64,000 nucleotides of DNA, taken from Neocallimastix lanati (nom. inval.). Lineage: Eukaryota > Neocallimastigomycota > Neocallimastigomycetes > Neocallimastigales > Neocallimastigaceae. The notes under the pieces were generated by a model. It was not told the origin of the DNA, did no database searches, and saw nothing but the letters and a program-made list of their open reading frames with translations. This document shows positions 61,360 through 64,000 of the stretch, piece after piece. The stretch spans positions 136,085 to 200,084 of the forward strand of contig JACVTC010000204.1 of the NCBI GenBank assembly GCA_016946835.1. The letters run 5' to 3'. How positions within the stretch are numbered: position 1 is the stretch's first letter; every line of letters begins with the position of its first letter. The position numbers and the translations under genes are program-made.

Positions 61360-61640
61360 ATTTCCGGTATGTACATTAGTTTCATCCCTCCCTTAAGGAC
61401 AATTGGAATATTGAGATGGTCACTTACTTCCATATAGGCTGATATTGTCCCTACTGTACGGCCTTACTGAGTGTTCAGCATTAAAACTCTGACATATATA
61501 TTATTGCTGAGAATTTTTCTAGTACTTTTCCTTGGAGCGCTTCTCCAGTTCCTAATTTCTTTAAGTGATGATAATATATCCTAACCCATGAACATTTCGT
61601 ACTAGGTCCCTTGGGAAATTCATGGACGTCAGAAAGATTG
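61360..61640 (-). pseudogene. Degraded coding fragment, probably transposon-derived
   Basis: Less AT-rich than its flanks. The minus strand reads, across frame changes, KLGTGEALQGKVLEKFSAII and then GRTVGTISAYMEVSDHLNIP, with stops. The second part resembles retropepsin-adjacent sequence of Ty3/gypsy elements, but this is weak. Confidence 0.4.
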
Positions 61641-61756
61641 CAATTTTGTAGAATATATATTATAAGTCATAAGTAGAATATATATCTACATGTTCACATG
61701 AAATCATGTACCCAAATTCTAGTAATTCCTTTGTTAATATATTTAATTAAGTGATT

Positions 61757-61800
61757 GTGCATTTCGTGCATTTCGTAAATCGTGCATTTCGTAATGTGGA
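61757..61800. repeat. Tandem GCATTTCGT motif, MITE-end-like
   Basis: Three copies of GTGCATTTCGT in about 40 bp, resembling the subterminal motif of the MITE at 39827-40060. No partner arm is seen. Confidence 0.45.
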
Positions 61801-62189
61801 TTATAAATATTTTACAATAAAGCCATACATTTTTAAGATATTATGAGTATTTTTAATAATGGAAATTATATTGTTAACTATAATTTTATTATAATATATT
61901 AATAACTATAATTTTATCTAACATATTAGATATATTTTTATTCTTCTTCATTTACTAATTATTAAAATATCAATATATCATATGCATTATAAATAAAGAA
62001 ATATATTATAAATATATTAAGAAAAAAAAGAATATATAAAAAATGCTAAAAATAAAATTTAATAAAAAATAAAGTTAATGTAATACAATGAAAAAAAAAA
62101 GAAAATTTAAAAGTTATTGTATTATGATAAGAATAGATATCATTTCTACCAAAAATATTTAGTAAAATAAAACAATGAAATAACATCTG

Positions 62190-62830
62190 TAGAGAAGAAG
62201 AGTGAAGACCATTAAACTCTCCCTTGAACAAAGAGAAATGCTATCAAGAGATTCAATTTCCATAGATTCGTTGTATAAATGATGATTATTATTATTTATG
62301 TAAAATGTAATAGAAAATTTTCTTTGCCATATTTTTTCTACGTTGACTTTCTTGGCTATGAAGAGTTTTTTACAATACTAATCAAAGAGTAACTCAAGAG
62401 AGCTACTAACGACTGATATAGTTCTGGTAAGGTAATCCGCGTGACTAACTATATATGGAACATTAGATTCATAATTCTTTAATAGAAGTTCTTTTAAATG
62501 TCTTTGTTTCTCAGTATTGAACTGTAGCCCATCTAAAGCTAAAGTTCCATCAAGAATGAACATAAAAATATTTTAATTTGATTTTCACAAACTAAAATAG
62601 ATGAGTAATAAGGGAATAAAGGTAATTTCCTCGTTTTACTTCAAAACAAATTAAAAAGGTCATTAATAAAAACTAATGATTTCCATAATTTATTTAAAAA
62701 GTGGAACATGCAAATATCTAATGGATAAACGACTGACCACCTTTACAAAAACATGGACAACATTTGGGACAATTTTCTGTAATTCTACCACTTTTAAAAG
62801 TAATAGTGTTTTACTTATATACAAATCTTA
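62190..62830 (-). pseudogene. Degraded coding remnant with Cys cluster
   Basis: Minus strand: GRITENCPKCCPCFCKGG (about 62790-62735), then a frame from ATG at 62563 (LDGLQFNTEKQRHLKELLL) to a stop at 62378, continuing in the same frame as YCKKLFIAKKVNVEKIWQRK and ESMEIESLDSISLCS to about 62230. A second degraded copy of the middle is at 35985-36130, so the family is repeated; function unknown. Confidence 0.45.
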
Positions 62831-63519
62831 AACATAATATCTAGTTAAATCCTAAATTAAGCTTTGAGTATTTACAGTTAAAATTGAATAAATTTATTAT
62901 GTTAATGAATTTGTTTTTTTGATTTATTATAGTTATTTCCTATAATACCTTTTTTGTTGCAATATCAGACCAATATACTTCAATAATATTACTAAACTTT
63001 TAATTCTTTTACCTAAGAATATTTACGCATAGTAGGAATATTTTTAATAAGATCTTTAACAATATAACTAGAATTATTCCATTTACAAAGGCACTTAGTT
63101 TTCATTGACGCACAGAAACCAGCATTAAGGAAAATATGAAGGTCTCAAGAAGAACGTAAGTTCTAATATCAGAATTCCTTTTAATGTAAAATATTGAATA
63201 AATAAATGCTTCTTTTTTAATTACATACTTAATATTTAATTATTATTTTCAATTTTTCTTATTGTTTAAAAAAAAATAAAAAACGACTGTTAAATATATA
63301 TTATAATTATCATTATAAAAATGATTTTTATAGTTTGGAAAATAAAATTTAATTTTTTTTGACACATTTAGATATCTTTGTATTGATTATTTTTTTATAA
63401 TTTAATCTTTTATATATTGTTACTGTTATCTTATTTTTATTTTATTTTTTTTGTTTATTTTTTTCCTTATATTTCCTCTTAAAGGAAATTATTGTTATTA
63501 TAATGGAAAAGCAATTAAT
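62831..63519. other. AT-rich intergenic sequence
   Basis: Downstream of the aminopeptidase gene. No gene recognised. Confidence 0.5.
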
Positions 63520-63657
63520 TCACCACTTATTATCCTTTGCAGTTAAAACTTCGCAACCTGTTTCGGTAACTAAAAGGGTATGCTCAAATTGAGCTATATT
63601 ATAAATTCAATATTAAAAAATATTAATTATAGTATATTTTATATTTTATATCATTTA

Positions 63658-63703
<46 letters not shown>

Positions 63704-64000
63704 AAAAGCATAATTTTAGTTATAGTTATAATTATTATTTTATTACTATTAATATAGTAAATTTATTATTTACCTGATCTTTTCCATCAGTAGTGACGGC
63801 TGTCCAATCCTATAAATTAATTATATAAGTATATTTTATTAATATTCAATAGATTTTATTATTATTTCTTATTATATAAGTTATAAAATTAATAATATTG
63901 AATTATCTAATTACATCTGGCCATTGAGTATCTTTATAACTTCCTTCATTAATCATTGGTTCAATAGTAAAGATATGACTATTTAAAGATGTTAAATCAA
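63520..64000 (-). CDS. METAP1: Methionine aminopeptidase 1, C-terminal exons (runs off the right edge)
   Basis: Minus strand, partial. Exons 64000-63915 (FTIEPMINEGSYKDTQWPD), 63809-63774 (DWTAVTTDGKDQ) and 63593-63520 (QFEHTLLVTETGCEVLTA, then DNKW and TGA). The order matches the C-terminus of type 1 methionine aminopeptidases, and the glutamates of FTIEP and QFEHT are two of the metal ligands. The enzyme removes initiator methionine from nascent cytosolic proteins. Introns are GT-AG; the last junction appears one base short in phase, which may be an assembly error or a misplaced site. The N-terminal part is outside the window. Confidence 0.9.

Overview
This window looks like a chromosome segment of an AT-rich zoosporic fungus, most probably an anaerobic gut fungus (Neocallimastigomycota). 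Support: very high A+T with long homopolymers and microsatellites; short GT-AG introns; Asn- and Ser-rich proteins; a probable radial-spoke gene (flagellated zoospores); and a secreted bacterial-type SH3b plus amidase protein of the kind these fungi are known to have acquired. The genus is not determined.

Positions 1-35561 are a nested stack of LTR retrotransposons. Three long Ty3/gypsy elements lie on the + strand: E1 (enters from the left edge, ends 8455), E2 (11906-20506) and E4 (20511-33069). Each has LTRs, a primer binding site TGGTGGAGATATCRGGGA, a 1.4-2.3 kb structured leader, gag with a CCHC zinc knuckle, and pol with protease, RT, RNase H and integrase in the -1 frame. Target duplications and an empty site give the order: E4 inserted at TTAA in the left LTR of a smaller element, E6; E2 then inserted in E4's left TTAA; a solo LTR (X2) entered E4's 5' LTR (TACTT); and a complete small element, E3, entered X2 (CATA). 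Other solo LTRs sit in E1's 5' LTR (Y, TATTT) and at 9554-10289 (X, AATTC). E2 is closest to intact, with one premature stop; E1 and E4 carry frameshifts.

The strongest non-annotational signal is RNA structure. All three gag-pol junctions, and a fossil junction near 46500, have a U UUA AAN slippery site, a 7-8 nt spacer and the same predicted H-type pseudoknot (GGGAG/CTCCC and GAAGC/GCTTC). The E1 and E4 leaders share an RNA element with compensatory pairs, and each has a tandem array of small hairpins before gag. LTR ends can fold onto the primer binding site.

Positions 35562-48350 are a graveyard of retroelement and MULE-like fragments on both strands, a 234-bp non-autonomous DNA transposon with an 8-bp target duplication, a 0.4-kb foldback repeat, and one apparently intact host gene, the SH3b-amidase (37021-38246, minus). 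Positions 48351-53285 are AT-rich with microsatellites and an unexplained GC-richer island.

Positions 53286-64000 are host territory: an RSPH14-like armadillo gene (+), a Ser/Asn-rich protein of unknown function (-), an SH3-domain protein (-), two degraded minus-strand coding remnants, and the 3' end of methionine aminopeptidase 1 (-), cut by the right edge.
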